A stretch of DNA of 64,000 nucleotides from Serpula lacrymans var. lacrymans S7.9. Lineage: Eukaryota > Basidiomycota > Agaricomycetes > Boletales > Serpulaceae. Under the pieces are notes generated by a model that was not told where the DNA came from, made no database searches, and saw only the letters and a list, made by a program, of their open reading frames with translations. The stretch covers positions 1,752,031 to 1,816,030 of the forward strand of contig NW_006763299.1 of assembly GCF_000218685.1 (NCBI RefSeq), written 5' to 3'. This document shows positions 44,499 to 60,400 of this stretch, piece by piece. The position numbers and the translations under genes are program-made. Numbering within the stretch: the stretch's first letter is position 1; each line of letters begins with the position of its first letter.

Positions 44499-45682
44499 CT
44501 AGTCTACAAGTAACAAAGGTCTTATCAACGATGTTCCGAGCCATGCCTCATCACTTTTGGACCCTGCGACCAACAATTCAATACCTTCTTCTACCAGCTC
44601 CCTCGTCTTTTCTTTATTCCCCCACGCAATACGTGGTGTCCAAGCCACAAGATGAGCTCCGACGTGTACAATGGCAGTTTGCGCAGTGGTAACGTCCACA
44701 GCACATCTGCGACGGTAAACTTCCAGGAACGACTTCAAAACCCATGCTGCGGGCTCTGCGCTGTGTGCGTAGCATCGCTGAAGGAGATACAGTTCAGCAC
44801 ACATCTGTCCCACGTCCATACCGGGAAGCCCTGCTTTTGCTACCTCCCAATCCAATATATACATTCGCTTTAAGCGAGGGATTGCAGCATCACGATCGAG
44901 CGAAACCATGATATTTCCAGGCCAGAAATCGCCTTGAGTGAATATCTCGCTGGCATTGTTAATAGCATCTATCTTCGTGGGGGCCAGGTCCGATATGATG
45001 TCCAGTTTCTCCTGAGGAATTGGCAAGACCGGGTCTGACAGTGCAGATAAGTTGTCTTTGCCAGTGATGGTAGAAATCAAGCATCCGTAAGTCAGACTCC
45101 CAGAAATCGCCTTCCCTAACTGATAGTCTTTGAGGAGTCCAAGGTCGAAGTTTGGGCTTTTATTTCCATCATGAATGCGACCCAAAAACTCTCCTAGCGC
45201 TGCTCCTATCTCATCTGCCAGTGTTCTCGGCAGCGTTTCGTTGATCATTAACTGTTTAAGCGTAATGCTGTCTTCACCGCAATCTTCCATGATAATGACG
45301 TGCGAAACTTCGTCGAAGTAGTGAACTTGTGGTGGACTGACAATGGAATCTGCAGGCTGCAGCTTCATTGCTAGCTTCAGTCCCTCAGCCTCGAATACCT
45401 ATTCACATTGGTGAGCAAAGCTACTTAAATCATATTTCTCTGAGGGCGTACCTGACGAACAGTAGGCAACGGTATTTTTGTTGCAGAAGACGCAATATAT
45501 TCAGATGTATACTTTAGAACAAGAGTTGGGCGATTCTCATATGGTTTGCGAAGGTGTATCCGATATGTGAAGTTGCAGAAACCCCCAGACAATGGCGTAA
45601 CAAGATGAGAAGCGAAGGATTCTGAACCCTCGAGATAACGAGAAACTGCTTCTGCTGTTGACAAGTCTAGAGTATTTGACAT
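44499..45682 (-). CDS. APH-fold small-molecule kinase-like protein
   Basis: A member of the aminoglycoside phosphotransferase/choline kinase/methylthioribose kinase superfamily. Two exons; one 55-base intron between VRQ and VFEAEGLKL. The N-terminal lobe has the Gly-rich loop LSGGFCNFTYRI and LVLKYT (ATP-binding Lys). The hinge region has VIIMEDCGED. The catalytic loop reads FTQGDFWPGNIMVS, where Gln replaces the usual His of HGD-x4-N but Asp and Asn are kept. The metal-binding segment is YILDWEVAKAGLPGMDVGQM. About 376 residues, intact. The substrate is unknown; it sits alone in a repeat-rich interval between the two hydroxylases. Confidence 0.85.
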
Positions 45683-47076
45683 AGTATTCACTTTTGAGGT
45701 TCTGAAATTCAAGCAGATTCGTCTTTTGATTTATCCTGGTTTTCCTTTGACTCATTAACGACTGTCTGTATAACGGTACCGAAACGAATATCGCAATCGT
45801 ATCGATAACAAGGCCCCCGGACATCCCTAGTACTGGAAAGAGGTGAAATGCCTTAGAATAGCGAGGTTGCCTTCGCAAGCAATTCCCCTACCTTATCAAC
45901 ATTTGTCCAGTAACAGTATATTTAAACTTTTGGCTGATCATCATCAGCACTCACCTATCAGCTGAGCTGACAGGATTGAATCAGTACGGAAGACAATCTG
46001 ACCCATATACCCAGTCCGTGTCCTATGAAAAGGTAAGCCTTTAAGTACCGAGCACGTCGGTATATATCACCCTAGATGTCGTGGCGAGCGCACTTTCAGT
46101 AATGCGGTCTACTATGATGAGGCCACCTTGTTCGAAGATGGATCGCCAGTCGCACGAGATCCCACGAGGGCCGGATTAATTTCAAGACTATCGATAAGAA
46201 ATCCGAAATTGCCCGCAATGCTGCTCAGAGTGCAAAATCACTTCCTCAAGCTGCCTATTTACATAAGAACGGTCATGAGATGGATCATTTTTGAAAGTTG
46301 TCAAAATCCTGCTTATCTTTCTGATGCGGTGGTGTCGATGGGATTCTATTTCCTCATTCCGACCAGCGTGGCCCATTATTACAGCACTGACAAATTTCTC
46401 GATGCCCATGTAACTTGCAAGACCTTTTTAAGGTTGACGCGAGGCTAGCGTGTATACCTGAAGTACAAAAGCGTCTATGATGAGTAGCAGTAAATGCCAT
46501 TTTAGTAGGCGATGTTCCCGTCGACTGAATGTTTATGAACATCCTGGACCGTTGCGCGAGCTGAGCTGGAATTTGATGGTGACAAACTATGGCGTCGACG
46601 TGACAGAAGATCCGGCTATGTAGTGGCGCTTGGAAATGTACTCCTTGGCGAGACCATAGCCATGACTGTTAGTACTGTGCCGTCTGTCCTCCATTCAGGG
46701 AACAAGGTACGACTGAGGTCAAAAACACTATATCTCGGTGTTTCTTCTCATAGTTGTAGACATGATTCATGGTGCGGTTGCTTCTAGCATGGAAGCCCGT
46801 CTAGGGGCCCGGGAAGCGTAGTACCCTGTAGAAAGAACGGAGGTCAAGGTCTCATTTTCATTATTATTTGGAAACCGCCGGGAAATCAGTCAAATGACAG
46901 CTTGACATCATGCTTTAGTTATTCAGTACACGGACGGGTCTCGGCGTTGGACACGAAATTACAGTAATCGTGACCTGTTTTTTTTGCGCATATAGTAGGG
47001 CACAACTATAAAGAGCTTTCTGACTCCCCCTTCGTCTCACCATTCTTCCCCCCTTCTACTGCTATCTCCGCCCCTC
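45683..47076. other. Intergenic interval
   Basis: 1.4 kb between divergently oriented genes. A 106-codon plus frame (46128-46448) overlaps minus frames and has no recognised content. Around 46560-46810 there are coding-like fragments without a complete frame, possibly a dead gene. The last 100 bases are CT-rich leader of the second hydroxylase. Confidence 0.35.
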
Positions 47077-49789
<2,713 letters not shown>

Positions 49790-50019
49790 CATTTGTGTAA
49801 TCAGCATATCAGATTGTACTGCGCACGTACCTATTATGAGTTATGACTGATGTATTTTATCCATTATTTTTGTCATTTTTGTCCATCATGTACTATACCG
49901 TTCAAACAACTAGGAATTGTCATAAAACATACTAGCATAAAGCGCACAAGTAGAGAACATGTGTTTGTCGTTTCTCGAGACTAAACATATGATTGAGGAT
50001 CACGTCCATCAACTTGCAC

Positions 50020-52857
50020 TCAACCTTTCCAACCTGGTAAAGGAGCAGCTTCAGCACTACCGATGGGAACTCGCCGTGCACCTCCTTTCCTAGGCGGTAG
50101 CTTGACTGCCATTCTCGAACTGCCACCGATGGACTTTGTAGGTAGCTTGGCTGCCCTGGTTTCCACACCAGGTTTCACCTTGGTGATACCAGAGGAGCTC
50201 ACCAACCCTGAAGACGTTTTGGTCCGGCTAGGCTTATCTCGGTTTTCTTTCTCGCCGGTTCCATTGATGCGAGGTTTTGTACCGTTAACAGGTGCTACAG
50301 TGGGCTCAGCTTTGCCCTTGCCTTTCTCTTTTGTTGTAAATCTCTTGGCCGTGGGCTGAGGATCTTTACCCTTCGCCGCACCTCTCTCCAGCACGTCTGG
50401 TATAACACTTGGTATAGATGCAACATTGGGTTCTGATTTCATCTCCCGTAGTGGCGCTTCCTCAACACCCAGTTCTGCAGCCAGACTCTGAACTCCAGGG
50501 GTAGGCGAGAGTTCGATGTCCTCTGATTCTTCAGTCAGTACACCCAATGAGCCTGACTCGGGGCTATCAGGTGAATTAGCGAGCATGAGGATCCTGCTCA
50601 GTGGACTTGGTTTCACGGGTGAATAGGCGTGAATCATATGCGCTACCATGGGTTTGGCCATAGGAAAAGGGCGGCGCGTGGCAGCAGGTGGAGTGTGCGG
50701 GTGCGGTGCTGCGCTTTGTGGCACTTTGGGCGCTGGTTCGACAATGGTTGGCACGGGTATTGGTTCATTTTGAGATGAAGTAGACCCGGACGACAGCGTG
50801 GAGCCGCTCGTGCTGTAGTCGGAATCGGTGGAATGTTGAGAAGATAGCTGAGATGGCGCGGGGGGGACGGTGGAAGGGACGAGTAGAGGTTTGTGTGGTG
50901 GGAGCGATGTTCGTGGCGAAGGCGGTGGGAGGACAAAGGAGGTCGGTAAGATAGACCTTGTCAGGGCATTGTTATTTGGGAGGAATATAGGTGAAGGGAT
51001 AACTTCTGTTTCGTATGCGAGCTCGACCTTACTAGGAGATGGAATCGAAAATATTGATGACCGGCGCGAGACACGGGTTTTTCGACCACTTCCGGCCTTT
51101 CCAACGACAGTGGGTTTGACTGGTGATTTACGTGGCGATTTACGAGGAGATTTACGAGTTGCTGCGACAGCTGCAGGAACAGGTGGTGGGATGGAGGACA
51201 AAGCTGGTGCTGGAGTGGGTGGTAGTTCAGCGAGCATCATCTCTACTTGCCATGAGCGCTTCTCGTCTAGGAATTTAATACGCTCAGTCTATGAAAATAT
51301 TGTTAGCATCGTCGAATAAAAGCAGAAGAAGTAGATTGTAGAAAGTACTTCTAGTGCAGCCTTCTCCTTCCCGAGTTTGATAGCAGCTTCAGTGAACTTT
51401 TCTCTCTCCGTGTCAAGTTGCTTCTTAATGCTCTCCAGTCTGTCTCGCTCGTCATCTTTTGCGGGGGCTGTCATTAGATCGACACTTATGTCAGCTAGAT
51501 TTCTTTCTGCTGAACCCTCTCGCTCTGCGAATTGATCTAGCAGAGCATGGGTCTCCGAAACATGATGATCATGTTGTTGCCTAGCTTCCTCTGGAGCGCC
51601 TTTGAGCTACTGTAATACACAGTATAAATGCAGTCTCACCGATTTCGGTGCGCAGAGTGTCAACTACACGCTGTAATCGCTCAACTTCTGCGTTGGAATC
51701 AGAATCGGATGATTTCGCAGCAACTTCAGATGTTGACTTTGATGGTTTGCGTTCAAGAATATGCAATGATATAGCGGAGAGAGAATCGTGCAAAGAACCC
51801 AGTAAAAAGGACAGCTTATCGCTGGTAGCATCTGTAGGAGACAGAGGAAACAGCGAAGTGAGGGTCAGTGGCGTAGGCTACATGATATTTCAGTCGTGGT
51901 CAATGATCTATCAACATGTCATTACTTACTTCTTCCTCGTTTTCAAAGGTGAAGCTACGAGCCAGGTGCAACAAGGCCTGCATCTCGTTGACAACGGTTA
52001 ATATCAGTCGACGAAGCTTATGGTTCTCGTCTCCAAATTGACTGCGCGCAGCCTCGGCCTGCTCAAGTGCAACTTCAAGATAACCCTTACCCTTGCCAAG
52101 CAGCTCAGATCCCGTAACGACCTCCGCGTTTGCTCCCCGTATGGAGAGACCACTAGAGATCGCGGATACTTTAGTCTGTGCATCAGAGATTTTGGACCAT
52201 CTCTCTAGCATCCGTTCATTTTCCTTCTCCCTTTTCTTGATCTCACTTTGATGGGTGGCGCGAAGGGCTTGAAGAGAGGCACGAGTGCGTTGCAGTTCGG
52301 CAGTGGTGTGTTTATGGGCATTCTCAGTAGACTGTAAAGAGCGAGTTGTAGCGCTGAAGGCAAATGATTGATATGAATGTTGATAAGAGTTGTTTCCAGA
52401 CCGGAAACTCACGCTAGCTTTGACTTGTAAACGTTCATTTCGCGTTCCGCATTGGCGGCTTTTTCCGTGGAGGTGCGGTACATTGACATAGTCCGTTCAT
52501 GATCGTAGGACAGCGTACGAAGTTTTGTCGAGAGGTCTTCTGCTCTGGACATGTCTTCCTGAAATTAATTATTTGTAAAGGCGTATTCGACATAGAAGGC
52601 ACATTACTCACCACTCTCTGACTCAACATGGATAGTAGACATTTAGCGACGCGTTCTGAATCACTGTTTGACAGTGCGTCAAAGTTGAGACCTGGAGAGG
52701 TGGTGAATCCATGGGCGACGAGCTGTGAGTTGATGTATTGCAAGCTTGAGGTAGAAACCAAAGAATCTGTGGATGATGTCTCTGAAAAGGGAGAGCCGAA
52801 CTCAGACAATGAGATGTCGTTTGCCCAGTGCACCAGCTTGCGCGGCGTCACTGCCAT
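50020..52857 (-). CDS. ADIP/SSX2IP-like coiled-coil protein (Msd1-type)
   Basis: It begins MAVTPRKLVHWANDISLSEF, followed by TSSLQYINSQLVAHGF, which is the signature start of the fungal ADIP (afadin- and alpha-actinin-binding) family. Long coiled coil from about residue 90 to 400 (EKAANAEREMNVYKSKLASA, TENAHKHTTAELQRTRASLQ). The C-terminal 400 residues are basic, Pro/Ser-rich with KSPRKSPRKSP repeats typical of microtubule-binding or CDK-phosphorylated tails. Family knowledge: human SSX2IP and fission yeast Msd1 anchor microtubules at the centrosome or spindle pole. Several exons and about 850 residues. Its end lies 230 bases from the convergent hydroxylase end, and its start lies 308 bases from the deubiquitinase. 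Confidence 0.8.
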
Positions 52858-53165
52858 GGTATCCTATAAAAAAAAACAAAAGGAAAGGGGTATAAGAAAG
52901 CTGTAAGACTGCAGTTCCGCTGGCTCGTGGTTGAACAGACGCGACCCAGTCACGTGGACGTTAGTAACGGTGTGGCGTACTGTGCGTCACGGCCGTGAGT
53001 GACCGCGCAGCCCATTATGTAATTTGCGTTTCTGCCCCCGAAGTCGAAACACATTGTGCGATCATATTTGTTGTTATCCCGCTTTCCCTGCAAAAACTCC
53101 ACTCAGTCTTGGATATCGTTTCTCACCTTTAGCCTCTTCTTTATTTCTCTTTCTCTGTTATTTAC
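52858..53165. promoter_or_regulatory. Short divergent promoter, ADIP-like / deubiquitinase
   Basis: 308 bases serve two head-to-head genes. It contains an E-box CACGTG at 52951-52956 and a perfect 12-base palindrome TCACGGCCGTGA at 52987-52998. Both could be shared control sites; function is inferred. Confidence 0.5.
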
Positions 53166-56100
53166 ATGCCTGGGGTTGCCGTACTTCCACCATCGCCAGG
53201 CCTGGGAGGTTTCGGATTATCGTCATCGAGTGCCAGTGAGAACTTGCCGTATTCCTCCAACATCCGTCGCAATCAGCCTCCGCTGGAAGCAGCTATGCTC
53301 AATGGGTCTTCAGCTATTACTGATAATATGTCCGTCGCCGAGATTAAGGATAAGGCTAAAGAGCATGCACAGAAAACAGCCAGAGGTGCCTCTGCCATAT
53401 CGCTCATTCGAGCAGCTCGCTTTCAGACTCAGGTAGCCCATAGATGTGAAACCAGCCAAGACCTCAAAGGCGCTCTCGGTGCTCTCACAAAGGCTATAAG
53501 CTTATTGTCGATGCTTATGGATAGCTCGGAGTTCCGAGCAGAGGAACAACCTGGCAGGAAGGGTGTCCTTATTAAAGAAATGCTCGATTTTCAACAGGTA
53601 CATGCATTTTACTTCAGCAAAATCCAATTTCTAACGGATTCATAGCGTGATGGAAGGGATCTCCAAAACCGTGTCGCTCACCTGGAATCGAGGTTGTTGG
53701 ACCTTGGGAAGGCTGCAGGAACGTGAGTTTAAGGGCATATCAACGTCATTGATTTCACTGACGATTCATATCAGTGATACCTCGAACACTGTAGAAGGAC
53801 CGAACAGGAAAATGGGAACGACTATTGCTGATCGCTTGCGGTCTTTGCAGGATGCTGGTTTGGCCGTCAGTACCTCTAAAGAATCTAAACGTCTCTCTCG
53901 AGAATTACCCAATCCACCTGTTACACCATTGTCTCCGGATGCCACACGTAGCCGCTTCTCTGCGCAAATCACATCGCCTCCCCCTCCATTGACTAGCCTG
54001 ATACCTCCTTCGGCTCCTGCCTCAGCTGTACCTTCCCCTCATGCAACGGTCCCATTGTCCAGTCTCGGTCCCCCATCGCCAACGTCCTCAGATTCCTCAT
54101 CGCCTCGATTATCTCATATCAGTTTGTCAGAGTTTGCGCATACATTTCCTTCGATCAGTGAGTTGGACGAAATGAACGGCCTTTCTTTTCCGTCAGTGCC
54201 GAATGCCACTGGGAGCAGCGTTTCGAGCCACCTGTCATCCATATCGAATAGTTTGCGTGTGGACCCAGCACAGCCAACTGCAGTTAAACCCTTCCCAGTA
54301 CTTTCGATAGATCCCGGCCCAAGGCCTTCCAGTACTCCAATTACACCCATTACTAATCACTTCATCAGTCGACCAGCATCGCCAGCTAGGTCTCCAGTCA
54401 TCACCTCGAAGGCCTCTGCTCTTGGGCTTTCGTCGTCTCCACTGGTGCCCAGATCTCCCGCCATACCGCCACCTTCTCCACTTCCTGAGAAACCGTCGAT
54501 ACCTGTCTCTAATGTAATACTTCCGAAGGCATTGTATGAGTATATGTGTAACCCTACCACGACGGTATTACTCATCGATGTGCGTACCCGCGAGGAATTC
54601 CAGAAAGAACACGTGAAGACAGGTGCTGTCGTTTGCATCGAACCGTTCGTTTTGACGCGGGCAAGGTGAGAGCTCTTTGATCGATCTACAGCTCCCATAA
54701 TTTATTCCCGGTCGTAGTATCGACGGCTCGTCCTTGGAGGATTCTCTTCATGTTGCTCCAAGCAACGAACGGGTGCTCTTCGTCAACCGTGATAAGTTCG
54801 ATTTGGTAGCCATGTATGATGAATCATCAGAATTATACGATGAAGCGCATGGGCCACTATCGTCACTGGTTCGAGTTATTTATGAAAAGGCTTTCCGAAA
54901 AATTCTCAGAAACACACCGATGCTATTGGTAGGAGGACTGCAAGCGTGGAAAAGGGAAGTTGGAAGTGACGAAGTCGTCAGAGGTGTACCTTATGCACAT
55001 AAACCTGCCAATGGTCTAGAAAACCATCTAGGGTCCTCACCTCCTATCGCACCGTCTTTGTCGTCGTCAACGTCTACAGCACCATCGTCTACCGAAACCC
55101 CGCGCTTATGGACTTCTGCTTCCCAAATTCCCATGAACGGGACAGAAAAGCCGACCTTGTCTGAACCTAACGAACGCTCTCGGCTTCCAGGTGTAGCAAC
55201 TAGCTCTCCTCGGTGAGTATATGATGTCCCCACTTTGATTGCGTAATATGCCTGATCATTGAAACGTCAGTCTAACACCGCAAAGTCATGCTGCAAATGG
55301 CATTAGCGATAACACTACAAGTCTAGTTCGCAGGCATGCATTGAATCGGCCGAATTCTGCTTCTATATCGTACCCCAATAATTCTGACAACGTGATTCTG
55401 TCTCTCGTTGTCCTCCACTCAAAGTACTAACATGATCTATTGCAGTCAACTAATTCTCCCTCCATATTACCACAATCTATGGCCAATGGTACATCATCTA
55501 TACAATATCCCCAATTTTCCCGGACAATGTCATCAACTACGTCTAGCTCTTCTTCCTTCTCCTCTTCTCCAGCTCCTCTTAGCTTTGTATCGCTTCCACC
55601 TCAAGCGTCCATCAACCCTTCCCCCTTATCTCGCCGTCGAAGCGAGTACATGGATATTCCTCACAGTCCGCTTGCTGCGCTTGGCCATCGCCCTTCTATA
55701 GATTATCCAGACCTTCCTTTGCATAATATTCTCAGACCACCTCCACCTGCTGCGTCTCCCGCTTCAGAAAGGCAGGATAGTCGGCCAAGGCTGATGCACG
55801 CGCATTCATATTCGGTTTCAGTACCTCAATCTAAGGCGGGTCCCAAACCGCCGACCATCCAATCTGAGTATCCTGTGACCTATTGGTCCGATGTGCAGAT
55901 CGTTACTTCTGGCCTCAAAAACCTCGGCAATACGTGTTACATGAATTCGACCATTCAGTGCCTAAGCGCCACTGTCCCTTTTGCCCGGTTTTTTACTGGT
56001 ATGCTAGCTTCCATAATCTGCAGTAAGTCTAATCAGCTAACTGTGCTTCTAGATGGTAGGTGGAAAAATGCAGTGAATATGCTAAACCCTCTTGGCACCA

Positions 56101-57318
56101 AGGGTAATTTAGCACTTGCCTTTTCTAACATTTTATACGAAATGGCGCACTCCGAACTACCTCACCTCACTCCTAATGCTTTTCGAGTGAGTTTTTATAC
56201 GTTGGGTGTAGGTCTTTCTACTAATATATGGCATAGCGATCAATATGCAGCCACGCGCCACAATTCAGCGGATCGGAACAACACGATTCGCAAGAGTTCC
56301 TGAGCTTCCTCCTCGACGGTCTACACGAGGACTTGAACAGAGTCTTACAAAAGCCGCACTATGAGGTGACACCGGAACGAGAGGCCGAGCTAGAAAAGCT
56401 ACCACAGCAGATCGCGAGCCAGCAAGAATGGAATTTATATCGCATGCGAAACGATAGCCTCGTCGTGGATTACTTCCAGGGACAATTTCGAAATCGAATG
56501 GAGTGCCTTACATGTCATAAGGTAAAGTTAACTCTTCGCTGCAGTGATATATTTATTGACACGATGTATCAAGACATCTACCACTTATAACACATTTATG
56601 TATCTCACCTTACCCATACCAATCGTTAGAGGGTCGTCGAAAGTGAGCCTGCAATCGTGTTTGGATGCCTTCGTAAAAGAGGAAATCCTGGAGAACACCG
56701 ATGCCTGGTACGTGTGCCTGTCCTCCTATGTGTGTACAGTGTTGACAGGCATTGTATTTCTAGGCATTGTCCGAACTGTAAAGCTCTTCGCAAAGCCACC
56801 AAAAGACTTTCCTTGTCTCGTCTCCCACCAATTCTTTTAATCCATCTCAAACGATTTTCATTCAAAGGCCCATTCACCGACAAGATCGAAACTGTTGTCG
56901 ACTTTCCTTTACGTACGCTCGATCTTACCAATTACATGCCTCCCCCACTCCCGCCTGGTATGGATAAAGGCAATATGAACGGTGCAAATTTGTCTACAGA
57001 AGACCCCAGAATGCAAACACCTCCCTACAAATATGACCTTTATGGTGTCACAAACCATTTCGGAACACTGAGTGGCGGTCATTGTGAGTGATACTGATTT
57101 GCATAATACTTACTTGACTAAACCAACTGTTGCAGATACTGCTTTTATCGCCTCTCGTGGAGGCTGGGTGTATTGTGATGACAGTCGTGTCACACCAACG
57201 GATGCCAAGCAAGTCGTGGTGAGTAAACCCTTCATCCACACCACTAATGAACATTCGCTAACCATATATACAGGGACGCCCCGCTTATGTCTTATATTAC
57301 AAGAGAGTCCAATCGTGA
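53166..57318 (+). CDS. Ubiquitin-specific protease with rhodanese-like domain (USP8/Ubp5/Doa4 type)
   Basis: A cysteine deubiquitinase. Residues about 60-160 form an MIT-like helical domain (SVAEIKDKAKEHAQKTARG, CETSQDLKGALGALTKAISL). A long Ser/Pro-rich linker follows. Then comes a rhodanese-like domain (LLIDVRTREEFQKEHVKTGA, LLVGGLQAWKREVG) without the catalytic Cys loop, so it is probably structural. The C-terminal UCH domain has the Cys box GLKNLGNTCYMNSTIQCL, HDSQEFLSFLLDGLHEDL, zinc ligands CLTCHK and HCPNCK, LPPILLIHLKRFSFKGPF and the His box HFGTLSGGHYTAFI...WVYCDDSRV, ending YVLYYKRVQS. About 12 exons and over 1,000 residues. Family members act on endosomal sorting cargo. The domain order matches USP8 and yeast Doa4. 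Confidence 0.9.
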
Positions 57319-57478
57319 TGAAGCTTTCTATTTAACACTTAACAGTTGCTTATTTGGATAACTCACTGCCGTTCCAATCTGCCGTTATCTTCTGCTATCA
57401 TTTGTATTTTCGTACTTGCATCCATTCGTTATCCGGATATCATACAGATTGTAATGCTAATAATGTGGACATGAAGCT

Positions 57479-60400
57479 TTATGTCGCCCATGTTGGAGGA
57501 CTCCAATCGTCCGACGTAAATGCCTTATCCATTTCTACTGGAGATCTGGATATGGCGGGTAACATTAATTCAGGTATAGCGGGTTTAGTGTCAAAGTGAC
57601 ACCTGTGACATATCCAATCATTTGAAAGTCCTGGCACTGAAGGATAAAAGCAAGGTGAATATTGTGTGTGACAGCGAAGGCATTCACGGTCGGATGGATC
57701 GCCAGAAGAAGTGAGTGAATCACTTCGAATGTTGAGAATCTGATCGAGACGACGAGCTTTACGTAGCAGTCCATGTGCTTGAGAAACAGGGGCTTGCTTA
57801 TATGTTTGACAGTACAATTGCAGTGCCGACTGCTTGTGGTGTCAGTGTTAGGTCAGAAGAATGTGGTAGATAGTTCACCTCCCCCATCTCATTCGTCTCA
57901 CAAATATCGTAGAGATGACGCTTGGAGTTTTCATGCTCCCGACAACATACCACAGGAGCCATGGCACCAGTATCACCTTTGAACGTCGTTATTACGACAT
58001 CTCGACGGTGATTCCTCACCTGTATACGATGGTGAGTAATCAGCTCATTGCTCGGATTTTGAGCGTAGCAAACTTACAGGTTGTATCTCAAAGCCGAACT
58101 TGTGACCAGCTTTCCAAGCGCAAGATGCATGAAACTCCCTCACGCAATCACTGCACCGAAGAACAGCACCACTGATTTCGCCGCATAACGTACATTTCTA
58201 AAAGAAGGCACACGAATGAAAATGAGATGATCCCCCAAGAAAGCGATGCAAATTACCGTTGACCATCGTTGTCGCGGGATTGTACTTATGCCTTCCACCA
58301 ACCGAAGGCGAGAAACATCCGTGAACGTAACTTCGGGTGTGAAGACTGAGCATAAGACATGGACCCAGCCTTGACCCTCAGTGGGTTTGCAGGCGCGCAT
58401 GAACGAGTCTGCCGCAGGTTTCTTCGACGCTTTCCGCCGCGGACATAAGACGCATTGGGTATTCTAACAAAAAGATTTAGCAAGACAAGATGGTGGGGGT
58501 TAAAGGACATACTAGGGATGCTTCCAGTGTTTTTGCATTTTGACATAAATCACATGTCCAAGAGTCAACTGTGTTTTTGTCAATAGCGACACCACAGGCG
58601 CCTATAGTACGCTAAGCAGATATCCTCCTGAATAATACGGATGTCCACCCACCTGCATGCACTCGGAAATGACAACCTTGACATTTCAAGACCTTGCCCA
58701 CTGGCCCATTCTTCTGACACGCAAGACAACGTAATTGGGGGGCAGCGGCGGTATTTGGGGGAGGAGATTGTGTTGATATTGTAGAGGTCTGGCAATCAAG
58801 CATATTCTAGTGAGCGGAATATAACACATTTTCAACTTATTCTTATTTACCTTTGTGCGTTTTGCGGTTGGCCCGTTCAGTGGTGTTCCTTCTCGTTTTG
58901 ACTTTGCGGAAGATAACACGTCCTCACGGACAGGTCTGACATTCAAATCAGCGTATTTTCTCCAATTGGTTCCACAGTTGTCGCAGAGAATGTCTGTAGC
59001 GAGACCCTTTGGAGCTTTCCACCAGATATCAGATTCTCGAGTCCTACAAGCTCCACATATGCTGTTGGCCTTTGGAGGATTCCGGACAATGGATCCCTCG
59101 TCATCAGATATTGGAGTTGCTCGAGATGAATGAGAGGCGTCGTCTCCATTGGGAGTGCCAGCTGCTTTGATGCGAACATTCTCTTCACCGAGCTTAAGGC
59201 TATTAGGAGAAACAGGGTTAGATACACGTGAGAAGGGAGCGAGATAGCCAAGTACTTTTTCCAGTGCCCATAGAAACGGACGACCTCTGGCATAGGACGA
59301 GTGCCAATTTCTTCACGAACAGCACGCAATTCAGCTCCATTCGTGAGTATCCCATCCTCAAATGCTGCAACTTCTTCAGCAGTCCACTCTCGGTCGGTAT
59401 ATCTTGTCTCTGATTTTTTCCACTATTGAAAATGGATGATCAGTGACATAGAGAGTTGTTGTCTCGTTGCTCACTTTCTCTGACCGCATGGGTGAACTCA
59501 TGTCAACAGTAGACCAACCGCGATTAGCTGAATATGCTTGTGAGAATCGTCGGATGACTTCTGTCAGCCAGTCCACGCTTGACAGTAGTTCTCGCCTCCT
59601 CGTTAATGCTGACTTCCATTCTTCCACTGCATAAACAGGCTCAACAAGGATCCTTCAAAATACCAGTGAATGTACTCACGTTCTGTCACTATTTTTGGGA
59701 AGGATGTGTGAACGATTACGTAAACAACATGACTGACAATGCGCACCTTCTTCGCGTGTCATGGAGTTCACTAGGCTGAGCACCTCGATGGTGCTATCGC
59801 CTCCCCTCTCGTCAGGATCTGGATTTTGCGTTTCTGATTAGTCCATATCTCAGATATAAAGTCAGGTGAGTTTACCTGTTGTTGGTGGTGGTTTCACTAC
59901 ATCTGACGTAGGAGGAGATGGGATATTAACTTGAAACTTCGGTCCAACTCGGGTAGCCGCCCGAGGAAAGATAAGATCGTCAGGATCTGATGGGGGAAGC
60001 CACGTGAATTTGGTCTACAAAACGACAGGTTTGACTTACCAAGCGTGTCCTCGGCAACAGTATATTGGCTTCCAAAAACGTTGGTATTAAATCCCAGGGA
60101 GGGTTTGAAAATTTTGATTAAAAAGCTTACCCAAAATACCGGAATGGCCACAGTTTGAAATGTTTGATTTCAAGGTTTTCCTCCTTTTCGGCAAGGGTGC
60201 GGTCTTTGCGTGGCCTTCCTCGTCCTCTAGGAGCAGGTGCATTGGACTTGGGTTTGGTGACTGGTGTTGGGTGGCGGACCTCGTGGCTATCCACTTCTTC
60301 TTCGTGCTTCTTCGAACAAGGCGCGCAAGTCCAACCATAACCGCGCGAAGGCTTTGCAAGAAGCGGGGGCTGAACACAGCCCATGTGGAAGAACTTCTTG

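Noticed and set aside
46128..46448. 106-codon plus-strand open frame
   Set aside because: Overlapped by open frames on the other strand; no motif; no clear splice partners.
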